Made by a program: the position numbers and the translations under genes. This document shows, one piece after another, positions 16,724 to 25,373 of a DNA stretch of 64,000 bases. The stretch is from Rhizobium sp. L1K21 (GTDB taxonomy: Bacteria; Pseudomonadota; Alphaproteobacteria; Rhizobiales; Rhizobiaceae), in NCBI RefSeq assembly GCF_024055895.1, contig NZ_JAMXLE010000001.1:1364001-1428000 (forward strand), given 5' to 3'. A model generated the notes under the pieces. The model was given only the letters and a program-made list of their open reading frames with translations. It had not been told where the DNA came from and did not search any database. Positions within the stretch are counted from its first letter, which is position 1; each line of letters starts with the position of its first letter.

Positions 16724-17482
16724 TCAGCTGATATTGTATTGTTGACGAAAACGCGCGGCCCATTGGCGGTTGGTCTCGTCGGCGAGTTTGGCGACGCCGG
16801 GGGTCACGCTATCGGCTGCGTCTGGATCGAGGCCAAGCTGTTTCAGGACGTGACGAAGCGTTGCGATGGGGTCTGCAGAAAGTGCCTCATAGGTCAGGCT
16901 GATGGGTTCGATCTTCTCGGCCTGGAACCAATTTTTCCATTTCCGGTCGTAATCGAGGAAGGTTTCGTAATGGCGGCGGATGGTTTCTCCGTCATAGCCA
17001 GGTTTGTCCGTGGGTTCCTCACGTTCGATCTCCGTGCCGTCAGGTGCCTTGTGCCACAAGCCTGTTTTTTCAGCGATGGTGATGGAGACAGCCTGCTCGA
17101 CCTTGTCGAGACGAGTGAGATAGATGAAGCGCGTTCTGCCAAAGGCCATTTCGAAGATCTCACGGTCGCTCTTGGCGTCGGGATAAAGAATGGCGGACTT
17201 TTCGAGGAAGAAATCAAAACTGCGTCTCTGCTGACGCAAACCGAAAATGCCGGTGTCGAGGGTGCCTTTGGCAATCACGGTGCGGAAAATATATTCCAGC
17301 GTTTCGCGTTCACTGCCGCCTTGATCCTCAAGTTCCAGTTCATCCAGCCATTCGGCGACGGAGAGATCGTAAAAGTAGGATTTGGGATTGCCGCAAATGC
17401 CGGTGGCGGCGAGAAGCTTGCACAGAAGGGTGCTGCCGCTGCGAGGCGAGGTGCAGATGACGTAGGAATCGAAGTCCGCCAT
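16724..17482 (-). CDS. Stf0-family sulfotransferase
   Basis: A 252-residue protein resembling Stf0, the trehalose 2-sulfotransferase of mycobacteria. The PAPS 5'-phosphosulfate loop is visible as TSPRSGSTLL near the N-terminus, followed by the Stf0-type GNPKSYF, and FIYLTRLDKVEQAVSITIAEKTGLWH in the central part. It should transfer sulfate from PAPS to a sugar hydroxyl; the acceptor (trehalose, glycolipid or polysaccharide) is not known. No PAPS-making or carbohydrate gene is next to it. Confidence 0.82.
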   Translation of the reverse strand: MADFDSYVICTSPRSGSTLLCKLLAATGICGNPKSYFYDLSVAEWLDELELEDQGGSERETLEYIFRTVIAKGTLDTGIFGLRQQRRSFDFFLEKSAILYPDAKSDREIFEMAFGRTRFIYLTRLDKVEQAVSITIAEKTGLWHKAPDGTEIEREEPTDKPGYDGETIRRHYETFLDYDRKWKNWFQAEKIEPISLTYEALSADPIATLRHVLKQLGLDPDAADSVTPGVAKLADETNRQWAARFRQQYNIS

Positions 17483-17525
17483 GTGGTGTTTTCCTCAATC
17501 CGTGGTCAGCATCAAACGCCGAGCA

Positions 17526-18353
17526 TTATAGCTGACGTTCGATCTGCTTGGCCGCGACCCAAAGCTCTTCCATCCGCTCCAGCGTTGCCGTGTCGATATC
17601 TTCGCCGTTGGCATCAAGTGTCTTTTCAATATGGGAAAAGCGGCGGCGGAATTTTTCGTTGGTGCCTCGTAGCGCCATTTCCGGATCGGCTTTCACGTGG
17701 CGGCCGATATTGACGACGGCGAAGAGCAGGTCGCCGAGTTCGTCCTGAACGGCTGACCTGTTGCCGCTTGCAAGGGCTGCGCGCAATTCGCCGATTTCCT
17801 CTTCGATCTTGTCGAGGATCGGTTCTGGCTCGGACCAGTCAAAGCCCACCTTGGCGGCCTTTTCCTGGATTTTGATGGCCTCCGTCAGCGCCGGGAAGGA
17901 ACGCTGGACAGAGGCGAGGAGGCCGGTTTCCTCTTCGACATAACCTGCGGCCCTGCGGCGTTCGGCGCGTTCGCGCTTTTCCTCCGCCTTGATTTCATCC
18001 CACTGGATTTTCACTGCACTTTCGTCTTTTGCATCGGAGACGGCAAAAACATGCGGATGGCGGCGGATCATCTTCTTAGTGATGGTCTCAACGACATCGC
18101 CAAAGGCAAAATCGCCGGCTTCCTCGGCCATGCGGGCGTGAAAGACGACCTGCAGAAGGAGGTCTCCCAGTTCCTCGCAGAGATCAACCATATCGGCGCG
18201 CTCAATGGCGTCCGCAACTTCATAGGCTTCCTCAAGCGTATAGGGTTTGATCGAAGCAAAATCCTGCTTGATATCCCAAGGGCAGCCGGTTTCAGGATCG
18301 CGCAGCGCGGCCATGATGTCGATGAGGCGGGAAATGTCTTTGGAGGCTTGCAT
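17526..18353 (-). CDS. mazG: nucleoside triphosphate pyrophosphohydrolase
   Basis: A 275-residue, two-domain MazG. Each half carries the EExxE metal-binding pattern (EEAYEVADAIE with CEELGDLLLQ; later EEEIGELRAA with DELGDLLFA). MazG hydrolyses NTPs and non-canonical nucleotides to monophosphates and helps lower ppGpp and mutagenic nucleotide pools. The N-terminal CPWDIKQ motif is typical. It starts 6 bp after the stop of the deaminase gene on the same strand. Confidence 0.93.
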   Translation of the reverse strand: MQASKDISRLIDIMAALRDPETGCPWDIKQDFASIKPYTLEEAYEVADAIERADMVDLCEELGDLLLQVVFHARMAEEAGDFAFGDVVETITKKMIRRHPHVFAVSDAKDESAVKIQWDEIKAEEKRERAERRRAAGYVEEETGLLASVQRSFPALTEAIKIQEKAAKVGFDWSEPEPILDKIEEEIGELRAALASGNRSAVQDELGDLLFAVVNIGRHVKADPEMALRGTNEKFRRRFSHIEKTLDANGEDIDTATLERMEELWVAAKQIERQL

Positions 18354-18359
18354 GTTTCT

Positions 18360-18980
18360 TCAGTTCAGCGGAATGGAATTGCCGGATTTTGAATCCTGGT
18401 AGATGCCGGAGAGACGGTCATACTCGCGCTTGATGCGGGCAGTCTGTTCCTCGAGTGATGCGCGGTCTGCATCCGGCGTGGCTGCGACCAGATCGCCGAT
18501 ATAGAAGCTTTTCCAGAAGGCATTCTGGCGCCGGTATCCGCCGGGCTCCAGTCCATAAAGTTCCTTCATGATCTTCAGATCATGGGGAATGGCGAAAGCA
18601 TCGCGGCTGTCCTCGTGGCTGTAGAAATAATAATAGTTGTCGAAACCCGCCCAGGTGATGGCCGACATGCACATGGTGCAGGGTTCGTGGGTGGACAGAA
18701 AGATCAGGTCCTTTGTTTCGGGGCGCTCCGGCATTTCGTAGAACTGTTTCAGCGTATGCACCTCGCCATGCCAGAGCGGGTTTTCCGTCTCGTTGTTGGT
18801 GCCGGCAATGACGAGTGAGAGATCGGATTTGCGCAGCAATGCGGCACCGAACACTTTCGCGCCGCCGGAGACGCCGCCTTTGGTGAGCGGGAGAATGTCT
18901 TTCTCTATGACGTCAAGCAGACGTGCCGGTGAGGCGGTTTCGGACAATTTGAGCTCCCGTGGCTGATTTGATTTGAACAC
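18360..18980 (-). CDS. nucleoside/nucleobase deaminase
   Basis: A 206-residue member of the CDA zinc-deaminase superfamily. The zinc site is HGE (WHGEVHTLK, where most relatives have HAE) plus PCTMC (THEPCTMC). It is longer than TadA, with a C-terminal extension of about 60 residues and a Tyr-rich FDNYYYFYSHED segment, so TadA itself is unlikely; guanine, cytosine or a modified nucleoside may be the substrate. The start is GTG at 18980. It probably forms an operon with mazG, which fits nucleotide housekeeping. Confidence 0.75.
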   Translation of the reverse strand: MFKSNQPRELKLSETASPARLLDVIEKDILPLTKGGVSGGAKVFGAALLRKSDLSLVIAGTNNETENPLWHGEVHTLKQFYEMPERPETKDLIFLSTHEPCTMCMSAITWAGFDNYYYFYSHEDSRDAFAIPHDLKIMKELYGLEPGGYRRQNAFWKSFYIGDLVAATPDADRASLEEQTARIKREYDRLSGIYQDSKSGNSIPLN

Positions 18981-19041
18981 AAGAGACGCCTGACCTGCGA
19001 TGAAATCAAGTCAGAAGACGCTTTGTGCACGGCAAACCGTA

Positions 19042-19809
19042 TCAACGGAAGGACTTGAGAAGGCTCATCAGCAAGGCCTTGTCCTCACTGAGCGACCGGC
19101 TGCCATAATAGACCTTATTGTAGAGCGTGACGTCATTTTCCAGGACCGCTTCTATGACTTCGCCGTCCACCATGCCTTGGACGGTGGTGCCTTTCCTGGA
19201 CACAGGCTCTCCGCCGGTTGGGTCAATGATCTGGAGGCTTCCAGTGACCAACAGGTCGTCATGGCGGGCAAAGAAACTGTAGAACAATCCTCTGGTCTTG
19301 AATGGTGTTCCGGCTTTCGGTGGTATTTCGGCTTCGATCAGATAGGTTGTGTCGAAGCCCGGCACGGAAGCGGATTGGACCTGTGAGACATTCGCATATT
19401 CGCCCTTGGCGACCGTACCCTCACGGTAAATCTCAGCGGTTCGCTTGACGATCTTGTCAAGGTCCTCGCCGGTTCGATTGGTTCCATCCTTGCGGACGGA
19501 ATGTCGGCAATCGACGAGAACATGGACCGCCGGCTGAAAGGTGACGGCATCGAAGGGACGCCGGACTACCTTGGGGTCGGAGGCGAAGGTATATGTGTAT
19601 TTCATGACGCCGCCCGTCATCGATTTCGATGTACTCTCGGTGATCCATGTTTTGTCAGCACCGAAGGAAAAGCCGCATTCTGAAACGGGTTGTTGAGTGG
19701 GCTCATAATACACGATGTTGGGATCGTATTTTTCCGCCGCAATTGCCGTCGGATGCTGCTGTGCAAGCGCAAGAAAAGTCATGATGCAGACAATGAACAT
19801 GTGGCGCAT
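19042..19809 (-). CDS. exported protein of unknown function
   Basis: A 255-residue protein with a Sec signal peptide (hydrophobic core then AIAA near residue 24) and no membrane segment after it, so it should be periplasmic. Two cysteines (in SECGFSF and LVDCRHSV) could form a disulfide. I recognise no domain. GAGG lies 7 bp before the ATG. It is a single gene, divergent from cysG across about 245 bp. Confidence 0.7.
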   Translation of the reverse strand: MRHMFIVCIMTFLALAQQHPTAIAAEKYDPNIVYYEPTQQPVSECGFSFGADKTWITESTSKSMTGGVMKYTYTFASDPKVVRRPFDAVTFQPAVHVLVDCRHSVRKDGTNRTGEDLDKIVKRTAEIYREGTVAKGEYANVSQVQSASVPGFDTTYLIEAEIPPKAGTPFKTRGLFYSFFARHDDLLVTGSLQIIDPTGGEPVSRKGTTVQGMVDGEVIEAVLENDVTLYNKVYYGSRSLSEDKALLMSLLKSFR

Positions 19810-20055
19810 GGCAAGGCCTCGAAATTAATAGTTTGATCATGTAAAAACAGGTTCTCAGTATCGGTGCAACGATAGCCGTGGCGGGGTTGCGCGGCAAGCA
19901 AAAAAGACCCTCTCGGCGGGATGATGACCCGTGGTTTGCGCCCAACGCCCATTTGCTCGCATCCGCTGTTATTTGAGCAAAGAATTGTCCTTGTCGGACC
20001 TCATCGCGCATTTTTGTTTCTTTGTTTTGGCCATGCCGGAGGCGATACTGCGGGC

Positions 20056-21516
20056 ATGATGACGAAAGCTGAATCAATGTCTGAGAAAAGCGAATTGCTG
20101 AATACTTTCCCGGCCTTTTTCCGCGTGGCGGAGCGGCATGTGACGGTATTCGGCGATGGTGAGGAAGCCTTTGCCAAGGTGCGGCTGTTGCTGAACACGA
20201 AAGCGGGCATTCGCGTTGTCGCCGATGCGCCGGAACTGTCGTTCTCGAAACTGATCGGACGCGAAAATATAGCCGTTTTTGCCGAAAGCGATGTCGAGGC
20301 AGCGCTTGATGGTGCCGTAATGGTTTTTGCGGCAACGGGTGATGCGGCGCGTGACCGGGCGATTGTTGATCGTGCGCGGGAATTGAAGATACCGGCCAAT
20401 GCGGTTGACCAGCCGGACTATTGCGACTTTTACACGCCGGCTCTGGTGAACCGTGCGCCGGTGGCCGTCGCGATCGGCACTGAAGGCGCGGGGCCTGTTC
20501 TGGCGCAGATGATCCGTGCGCAGATCGATCAGCTGCTTTCTCCTTCCATGGGACGGCTGGCCCGGCTGGCGATCGACTATCGGTCAGCCGTTGAGCGGAT
20601 GCGCGAAAAGGGCGCGCCGCGCCGCAGCTTCTGGCGGACCTTCTTTTCCGGCCCGATTGCGCGTGCCGTTGCCAATAACGACATCGTGGAAGCGCGCCGC
20701 GAGGCAACGCAGCTTCTTCTGAAGAAGGATAAGGCGTCCGCTGGCTATGTTTGGCTGGTGGGTGCCGGACCTGGCGCGGAAGACCTGCTGACCTTGAGGG
20801 CGCAGCGCGTAATGATGGAAGCCGATGTGCTGGTTTTCGATGCGCTGGTTCCCGAATCGATTGTGAATATGGGCCGCCGCGATGCGATCCGCATTTCGGT
20901 CGGCAAGCGCAAGGGATGCCATTCGAAATCGCAGGACGAGATCAATGACCTGCTGGTGGAACTGGCGCAGGATGGAAAGCGCGTTGTGCGGCTGAAGTCG
21001 GGCGATCCCTTGGTTTATGGCCGGGCGGCTGAAGAAATGGCGGCACTGCGCGAAGCCGGGATAGCTTACGAAATTGTTCCAGGCATCACCTCGGCCTTTG
21101 CGGCTGCGGCCGATTTCGAGCTTCCGCTGACGCTGCGTGGTGTGGCTTCGTCGCTCGTCTTTACGACAGGCCACGATATGAAGGGCGATATTTTGCCGGA
21201 TTGGGCGCGTCTTGCGGTTTCCGGCGCGACGATTGCCGTCTATATGGGACGCACGGTTGCTGCCTCTGTCGCCGAACGGCTGATGGAGGGCGGTATGCCC
21301 AGTGAAACAACCGTGGCCGTGGTGGAAAACGCCAGCCGCGACGGACAACGCCTTTTGCATGGCACGCTGAAAGACCTTCCGGCGCTTGAGCACCGCGATG
21401 AACTGACCGGACCGGTGATGGTGATCATTGGCGAGGCGGTCGCGGGTGCCAATTTCGCCAGATCGACACCGCTGGCGCAGGGCGTCGGCAAACACGTATT
21501 TGAGGGAGTTAATTGA
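20056..21516 (+). CDS. cysG: siroheme synthase (precorrin-2 dehydrogenase/ferrochelatase and uroporphyrinogen-III methyltransferase)
   Basis: A 486-residue fusion. The N-terminal third is the NAD-dependent precorrin-2 dehydrogenase/sirohydrochlorin ferrochelatase; the C-terminal part from about residue 230 is the SAM-dependent uroporphyrinogen methyltransferase (VWLVGAGPGAEDLLTLRA, GDPLVYGR, VPGITSA). It makes siroheme, the prosthetic group of CysI two genes downstream. The ATG at 20056 is the likely start, with GGAGG 13 bp ahead; 20059 and 20077 are alternatives and an upstream open frame has no family match. Its TGA overlaps the next ATG by one base. Confidence 0.92.
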   Translation: MMTKAESMSEKSELLNTFPAFFRVAERHVTVFGDGEEAFAKVRLLLNTKAGIRVVADAPELSFSKLIGRENIAVFAESDVEAALDGAVMVFAATGDAARDRAIVDRARELKIPANAVDQPDYCDFYTPALVNRAPVAVAIGTEGAGPVLAQMIRAQIDQLLSPSMGRLARLAIDYRSAVERMREKGAPRRSFWRTFFSGPIARAVANNDIVEARREATQLLLKKDKASAGYVWLVGAGPGAEDLLTLRAQRVMMEADVLVFDALVPESIVNMGRRDAIRISVGKRKGCHSKSQDEINDLLVELAQDGKRVVRLKSGDPLVYGRAAEEMAALREAGIAYEIVPGITSAFAAAADFELPLTLRGVASSLVFTTGHDMKGDILPDWARLAVSGATIAVYMGRTVAASVAERLMEGGMPSETTVAVVENASRDGQRLLHGTLKDLPALEHRDELTGPVMVIIGEAVAGANFARSTPLAQGVGKHVFEGVN

Positions 21517-21821
21517 TGACGGCCAAGGTTTTGACCGCCAACCGCCTGACCGATGGCATAGCCGTGTGGTGGAGCGCCAAGGGTGAATGGCAAACGGTGT
21601 TGCAGGGCGCACTTGTGGCCAACGATGATGAGGCTGCGGCTGCCCTGGAGGCGATCGGCAAGCGCGACCTTGCGGCCAACCTGGTTGTCGATGTGGCCCT
21701 GATTGACGTGAATGTGGTTGATGGCGTTTTGAAGCCTTTGCGCCTTCGCGAGCGCATTCGTGCGGACGGCCCGACCATTGAATATGCGCCGACCTGCCGC
21801 GCCAAAGAAGAAGCGGCCTGA
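21516..21821 (+). CDS. DUF2849 family small protein
   Basis: A 101-residue protein matching DUF2849, a family found almost only between cysG and cysI in alphaproteobacteria. It has no cysteines in its core and no cofactor motif (one Cys near the C-terminus, APTCRAKEE). Its conserved place in the sulfite-reduction operon suggests an accessory role with CysI, which is inference. Start ATG overlaps the cysG stop and has GAGGGAG upstream. Confidence 0.82.
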   Translation: MTAKVLTANRLTDGIAVWWSAKGEWQTVLQGALVANDDEAAAALEAIGKRDLAANLVVDVALIDVNVVDGVLKPLRLRERIRADGPTIEYAPTCRAKEEAA

Positions 21822-21833
21822 GGATTTTTACAG

Positions 21834-23498
21834 ATGTATCGTTACGATGAATTTGACCATGAATTTGTGCGCGAGCGCGTGGCGCAGTTTAGTGACCAGG
21901 TGGCGCGCCGGCTGGCGGGTGAGATCAGCGAGGATGCGTTCAAGCCGCTGCGCCTGATGAACGGCGTTTATCTGCAGCTGCATGCCTATATGCTGCGCGT
22001 GGCCATTCCATATGGCACGCTGAATTCAAAGCAGATGCGCATGCTTGGCCATATCGCGCGCAAGTATGACCGCGGTTACGGCCATTTCACCACGCGGCAG
22101 AACATCCAGTATAACTGGCCGAAGCTCTCCGACATTCCGGCGATCCTGGAAGACCTGGCCTCCGTTGAAATGCACGCGATCCAGACATCGGGCAACTGCA
22201 TTCGCAACGTGACCTCGGATCAGTTTGCCGGTGCAGCGGCGGATGAAATTGCCGATCCGCGGCCTTATGCGGAAATTCTGCGCCAGTGGTCTTCCGTCCA
22301 CCCGGAATTTTCCTTCCTGCCGCGCAAGTTCAAGATTGCCATTACCGGCGCGCCGAATGACCGTGCGGCCATTCAGGTGCATGATATTGGTCTGCAGCTG
22401 GTGACGAACGACAAGGGCGAAATCGGTTTTGCCGTCTATATCGGCGGCGGGCAGGGGCGTACGCCGCTTGTTGCCAAGAAGGTGCGTGACTTCCTGCCGG
22501 AAGAGGACCTGCTTTCCTATACGACCGCTATTGTGCGCGTTTACAACCTGCATGGCCGTCGCGATAACAAGTACAAGGCGCGCATCAAGATCCTCGTGCA
22601 CGAAACCGGCATTGAAGAACTGAAGGCGCAGATCGAGGCTGAATTCGCGCATCTGAAGGATAGCGAGCTGAAGCTGCCGGAAGCCGATGTGGACGCGATT
22701 ACCCGCTATTTTGCGATGCCCGATCTGCCTGAGCGTCCGGAAGGCTGGGCGCAGCTGGCTGCCTGGAAGAAGGCCGATGCGGAATTTGCGCGCTGGCTGA
22801 CCCAGAACGTGCGCCCGCACAAGAACCCGGATTATGCATCGGTGACCATTTCGCTGAAGCCGATTGGCGGCATTCCGGGTGACGCCACGGATGAGCAGAT
22901 GGAGCTGGTGGCTGATCTTGCCGAAGAATACGGCTTCGATGAGCTGCGCATCAGCCATGAGCAGAATATCATTCTGCCGCACGTGGCGATGGCCGACCTG
23001 GAAGCCGTTTACCGGGCGCTGAAATCAGGTGGGCTGGCAACGGGCAATATCGGCTTTATCACCGACATGATCGCCTGTCCGGGGCTCGACTATTGCGCGC
23101 TTGCCAATGCGCGCTCCATTCCGGTTGCCCAGGCGATTTCCGAGCGTTTCGGTTCGCCGGAGCGTCAGGCGGAGATCGGTGAGCTGAAAATCAAGATCTC
23201 CGGCTGCATCAATGCCTGCGGACACCACCATGTGGGCCATATCGGTCTGCTGGGCGTGGAAAAGAAGGGTGAAGAGCTCTACCAGATCACGCTTGGTGGT
23301 TCGGCGGATGAGAATACGTCCATCGGTGAAATCCTCGGCCGTGGCTTCGAGCCGGAAAAGGTAACGGATGCGATCGAAACGATTGTCGATACCTATCTGG
23401 CGATCCGCAAGGATCCGTCGGAGATCTTTATCGAAACCTATCGCCGGGTTGGCGCGCAGCCGTTCAAGGACGCGCTTTATCCTGCCAAAGCCGCCTGA
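21834..23498 (+). CDS. cysI: sulfite reductase hemoprotein (siroheme, [4Fe-4S])
   Basis: A 554-residue nitrite/sulfite reductase family enzyme for six-electron reduction of sulfite to sulfide. The cluster/siroheme ligands are Cys415, Cys421 (CPGLDYC) and Cys458, Cys462 (CINAC). Active-site basic stretches include FTTRQNIQYNW and TSGNCIRNVTSD. There is no CysJ flavoprotein in the operon, so electrons must come from another donor, such as ferredoxin with the fpr gene 750 bp downstream (inference). A nitrite-reducing role is less likely given the cys gene context. Confidence 0.9.
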   Translation: MYRYDEFDHEFVRERVAQFSDQVARRLAGEISEDAFKPLRLMNGVYLQLHAYMLRVAIPYGTLNSKQMRMLGHIARKYDRGYGHFTTRQNIQYNWPKLSDIPAILEDLASVEMHAIQTSGNCIRNVTSDQFAGAAADEIADPRPYAEILRQWSSVHPEFSFLPRKFKIAITGAPNDRAAIQVHDIGLQLVTNDKGEIGFAVYIGGGQGRTPLVAKKVRDFLPEEDLLSYTTAIVRVYNLHGRRDNKYKARIKILVHETGIEELKAQIEAEFAHLKDSELKLPEADVDAITRYFAMPDLPERPEGWAQLAAWKKADAEFARWLTQNVRPHKNPDYASVTISLKPIGGIPGDATDEQMELVADLAEEYGFDELRISHEQNIILPHVAMADLEAVYRALKSGGLATGNIGFITDMIACPGLDYCALANARSIPVAQAISERFGSPERQAEIGELKIKISGCINACGHHHVGHIGLLGVEKKGEELYQITLGGSADENTSIGEILGRGFEPEKVTDAIETIVDTYLAIRKDPSEIFIETYRRVGAQPFKDALYPAKAA

Positions 23499-23507
23499 GG
23501 TGTGACC

Positions 23508-24020
23508 ATGACGAAAATCTGGAAAGAGAGCGGCTTTGTGGAGGGCGACAACTGGGTTGTCGAAACCGATGAGGTCAGTGCGTCTGAGGGCGAGCGTGCC
23601 TTGCTTGGGTTGCCGCAGTTCATCGAAAAGGCGGAAAACAGCAACGATGTCGGGCTTGGTGTGCTGATCCGCCCGGCTGACGATGTGCGTGAGTTGATGC
23701 CCTTTATCGACCGCATCGCGCTGGTCGCTGTCGATTTTCCGGCGTTCAATGACGGCCGCGCTTTCGGGCATGCATCACTGTTGCGCGAGCGGTTGCAGTA
23801 CAAGGGTGAAATCCGGGCGATCGGCGATGTGCTGATCGACCAGATTCCGCTGATGTTGCGTTGCGGGATTGACAGTTTTGCTGTGAAGAACGAGACAGCT
23901 CTGAAGCGCCTCGAAGAAGGGCGACTTCCCGGTATTTCGCGGCACTACCAGCCAGCCGCCGGTCGTGAGACTGCCGAAGGCGGTTATAGCTGGCGGCGCA
24001 AGGCGCGCAGTGTGGCGTAA
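23508..24020 (+). CDS. DUF934 family protein
   Basis: A 170-residue protein of the DUF934 family, usually encoded directly after cysI and sometimes annotated as an oxidoreductase of sulfur assimilation. It has no visible cofactor motif; GLGVLIRPADDVRELMPFIDRIALVAVDFPAF is the conserved core. The ATG at 23508 follows the cysI stop by 9 bp; a GTG 6 bp earlier is possible. Last gene of the cysG operon. Confidence 0.85.
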   Translation: MTKIWKESGFVEGDNWVVETDEVSASEGERALLGLPQFIEKAENSNDVGLGVLIRPADDVRELMPFIDRIALVAVDFPAFNDGRAFGHASLLRERLQYKGEIRAIGDVLIDQIPLMLRCGIDSFAVKNETALKRLEEGRLPGISRHYQPAAGRETAEGGYSWRRKARSVA

Positions 24021-24204
24021 TATTCATAAAACACGATGTATTGTGTTGCCGTTTGACAGAAGTCAATGAAGATTGCAGTGCAATGATGGCATTTTTGCTT
24101 GGCTCATACGCGGCGAGAATTACATGTGGGCGAAGGTCGTCGGGCGATTTTGGCGGGCCGATAAACAAATAGGGGTATTCCTTTTTCGCCCGAAATATAT
24201 TATT

Positions 24205-24218
24205 GTTCGTGTGCGAAC
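24205..24218. promoter_or_regulatory. inverted repeat in the fpr leader
   Basis: GTTCG-TGTG-CGAAC (24205-24218) is a perfect 5-bp inverted repeat 34 bp before the fpr start, extendable to 8 of 9 matched positions per arm with one mismatch. It could be an operator or a 5' leader hairpin. Confidence 0.35.
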
Positions 24219-24251
24219 GATTTTTGAGAAGACATAAGGATCGAGAATCTG

Positions 24252-25064
24252 ATGGATGCAGTTGCAGTGAAACAAGAGGACGTGGCGGCACTTCCCGCTG
24301 GCGTTTTTGCAGAGACCGTAACCGATGTTCAGCATTATACGGATCGGCTTTTCCGTTTCCGCATGACGCGTCCGGAAAGCTTCCGCTTCCGTTCGGGCGA
24401 GTTTGTCATGATCGGGCTGATGGTCGAAGGCAAGCCGTTGTTCCGCGCCTATTCCATCGCCAGCCCCGCCTGGGATGAAGAGCTTGAATTTTTCTCCATC
24501 AAGGTGCCGGACGGACCGCTGACCTCGCATCTGTGCGATATCAAGGTGGGCGACACCGTGCTGATGCGCAAGAAGCCGACAGGCACGCTGGTGCTGGACG
24601 CGCTGGTGCCGGGCAAGCGGCTTTACATGTTCTCCACCGGCACAGGCATTGCGCCTTTTGCCTCGCTGATCCGCGATCCGGAAACGTATGAGAAGTTCGA
24701 AGAAGTCATTCTGTGCCATACCTGCCGCGAAGTGGCCGAACTGAAATATGGCTTCGATCTGGTCGAGGAAATCAAGAACCACGAATTCCTTGCCGAACTC
24801 GTTGGCGACAAGCTGAAGCATTATGCGACGGTGACGCGTGAAGATTATCCGTTCAAGGGGCGCATTACCGACCTGATGGAAAGCGGAAAGCTCTATACCG
24901 ATCTTGGCGTGCCGCCGATCAACCCGGAAATCGACCGCGGCATGATCTGCGGCTCGGCTGCGATGCTGAAGGACACCAAGGAACTGCTGGAAAAGGCAGG
25001 GCTGACGGAAGGTGCCAACAACAAGCCGGCGGAATTCGTGATCGAGCGTGCGTTTGTCGGCTGA
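24252..25064 (+). CDS. fpr: ferredoxin--NADP+ reductase
   Basis: A 270-residue FAD enzyme of the bacterial (Fpr) subclass that moves electrons between NADPH and ferredoxin or flavodoxin. FAD site: FRAYSIAS (RxYS motif). NADPH site: MFSTGTGIAPFASLIRDPETYE and GSAAMLKDT. The C-terminal aromatic-poor tail ending AFVG resembles subclass I bacterial forms ending in Val-Gly. A strong terminator follows. A perfect TTGACA box at 24053-24058 lies upstream but lacks a convincing -10. Confidence 0.92.
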   Translation: MDAVAVKQEDVAALPAGVFAETVTDVQHYTDRLFRFRMTRPESFRFRSGEFVMIGLMVEGKPLFRAYSIASPAWDEELEFFSIKVPDGPLTSHLCDIKVGDTVLMRKKPTGTLVLDALVPGKRLYMFSTGTGIAPFASLIRDPETYEKFEEVILCHTCREVAELKYGFDLVEEIKNHEFLAELVGDKLKHYATVTREDYPFKGRITDLMESGKLYTDLGVPPINPEIDRGMICGSAAMLKDTKELLEKAGLTEGANNKPAEFVIERAFVG

Positions 25065-25090
25065 TCCTTTGATGGAATCAGTTATCTTCG

Positions 25091-25117
25091 AAGGGGCCCG
25101 ATTGTGGCCCCTTTTTT
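25091..25117 (+). terminator. intrinsic terminator after fpr
   Basis: An 8-bp G+C-rich stem (25091-25098 with 25106-25113), 7-nt loop and a run of six Ts begin 26 bp after the fpr stop. The next gene starts only 14 bp after the T run, so its expression probably depends on read-through or on a promoter inside this region. Confidence 0.85.
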
Positions 25118-25130
25118 ATTGGGAGAAACC

Positions 25131-25373
25131 ATGAGCGATGCGATAGATGCACTGGCGGCTGAGATTGCAGCCGAGGTTCGGCGGGCTGAAAGCCTGCATG
25201 CGCCGATGCACAGTCCACACGAAGGCTGGTCCATTATCTTTGAAGAACTGGAAGAGCTGCGCGAACATGTGCGCGCCGATACCGGGCGCAGCGAAGAGGC
25301 GCGCAAGGAAGCCATACAGATTGCAGCCATGGGTCTGCGATACGCTTTGAACCTTTGTGGAGACGTCGTTTAA
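25131..25373 (+). CDS. small conserved-looking protein of unknown function
   Basis: An 80-residue acidic, helix-rich protein (SDAIDALAAEIAAEVRRAES, then EELEELREHVRADTG) without a recognised domain. A GGGAG site precedes the ATG. The stop overlaps the convergent Nudix gene by 4 bp. The pattern EEL-EEL-x-H-V and size resemble small phage-like structural or adaptor proteins, but I do not assign a role. Confidence 0.65.
   Translation: MSDAIDALAAEIAAEVRRAESLHAPMHSPHEGWSIIFEELEELREHVRADTGRSEEARKEAIQIAAMGLRYALNLCGDVV

Noticed and set aside
18360-18980. TadA tRNA adenosine deaminase
   Set aside because: HGE instead of HAE, a long C-terminal extension and lack of TadA length make TadA unlikely; recorded as a general nucleoside deaminase.
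19810-20055. Riboswitch upstream of cysG
   Set aside because: I looked for SAM-II, cobalamin and similar conserved cores and saw none; only a weak TATCG/CGATA inverted repeat (19859-19874) is present.
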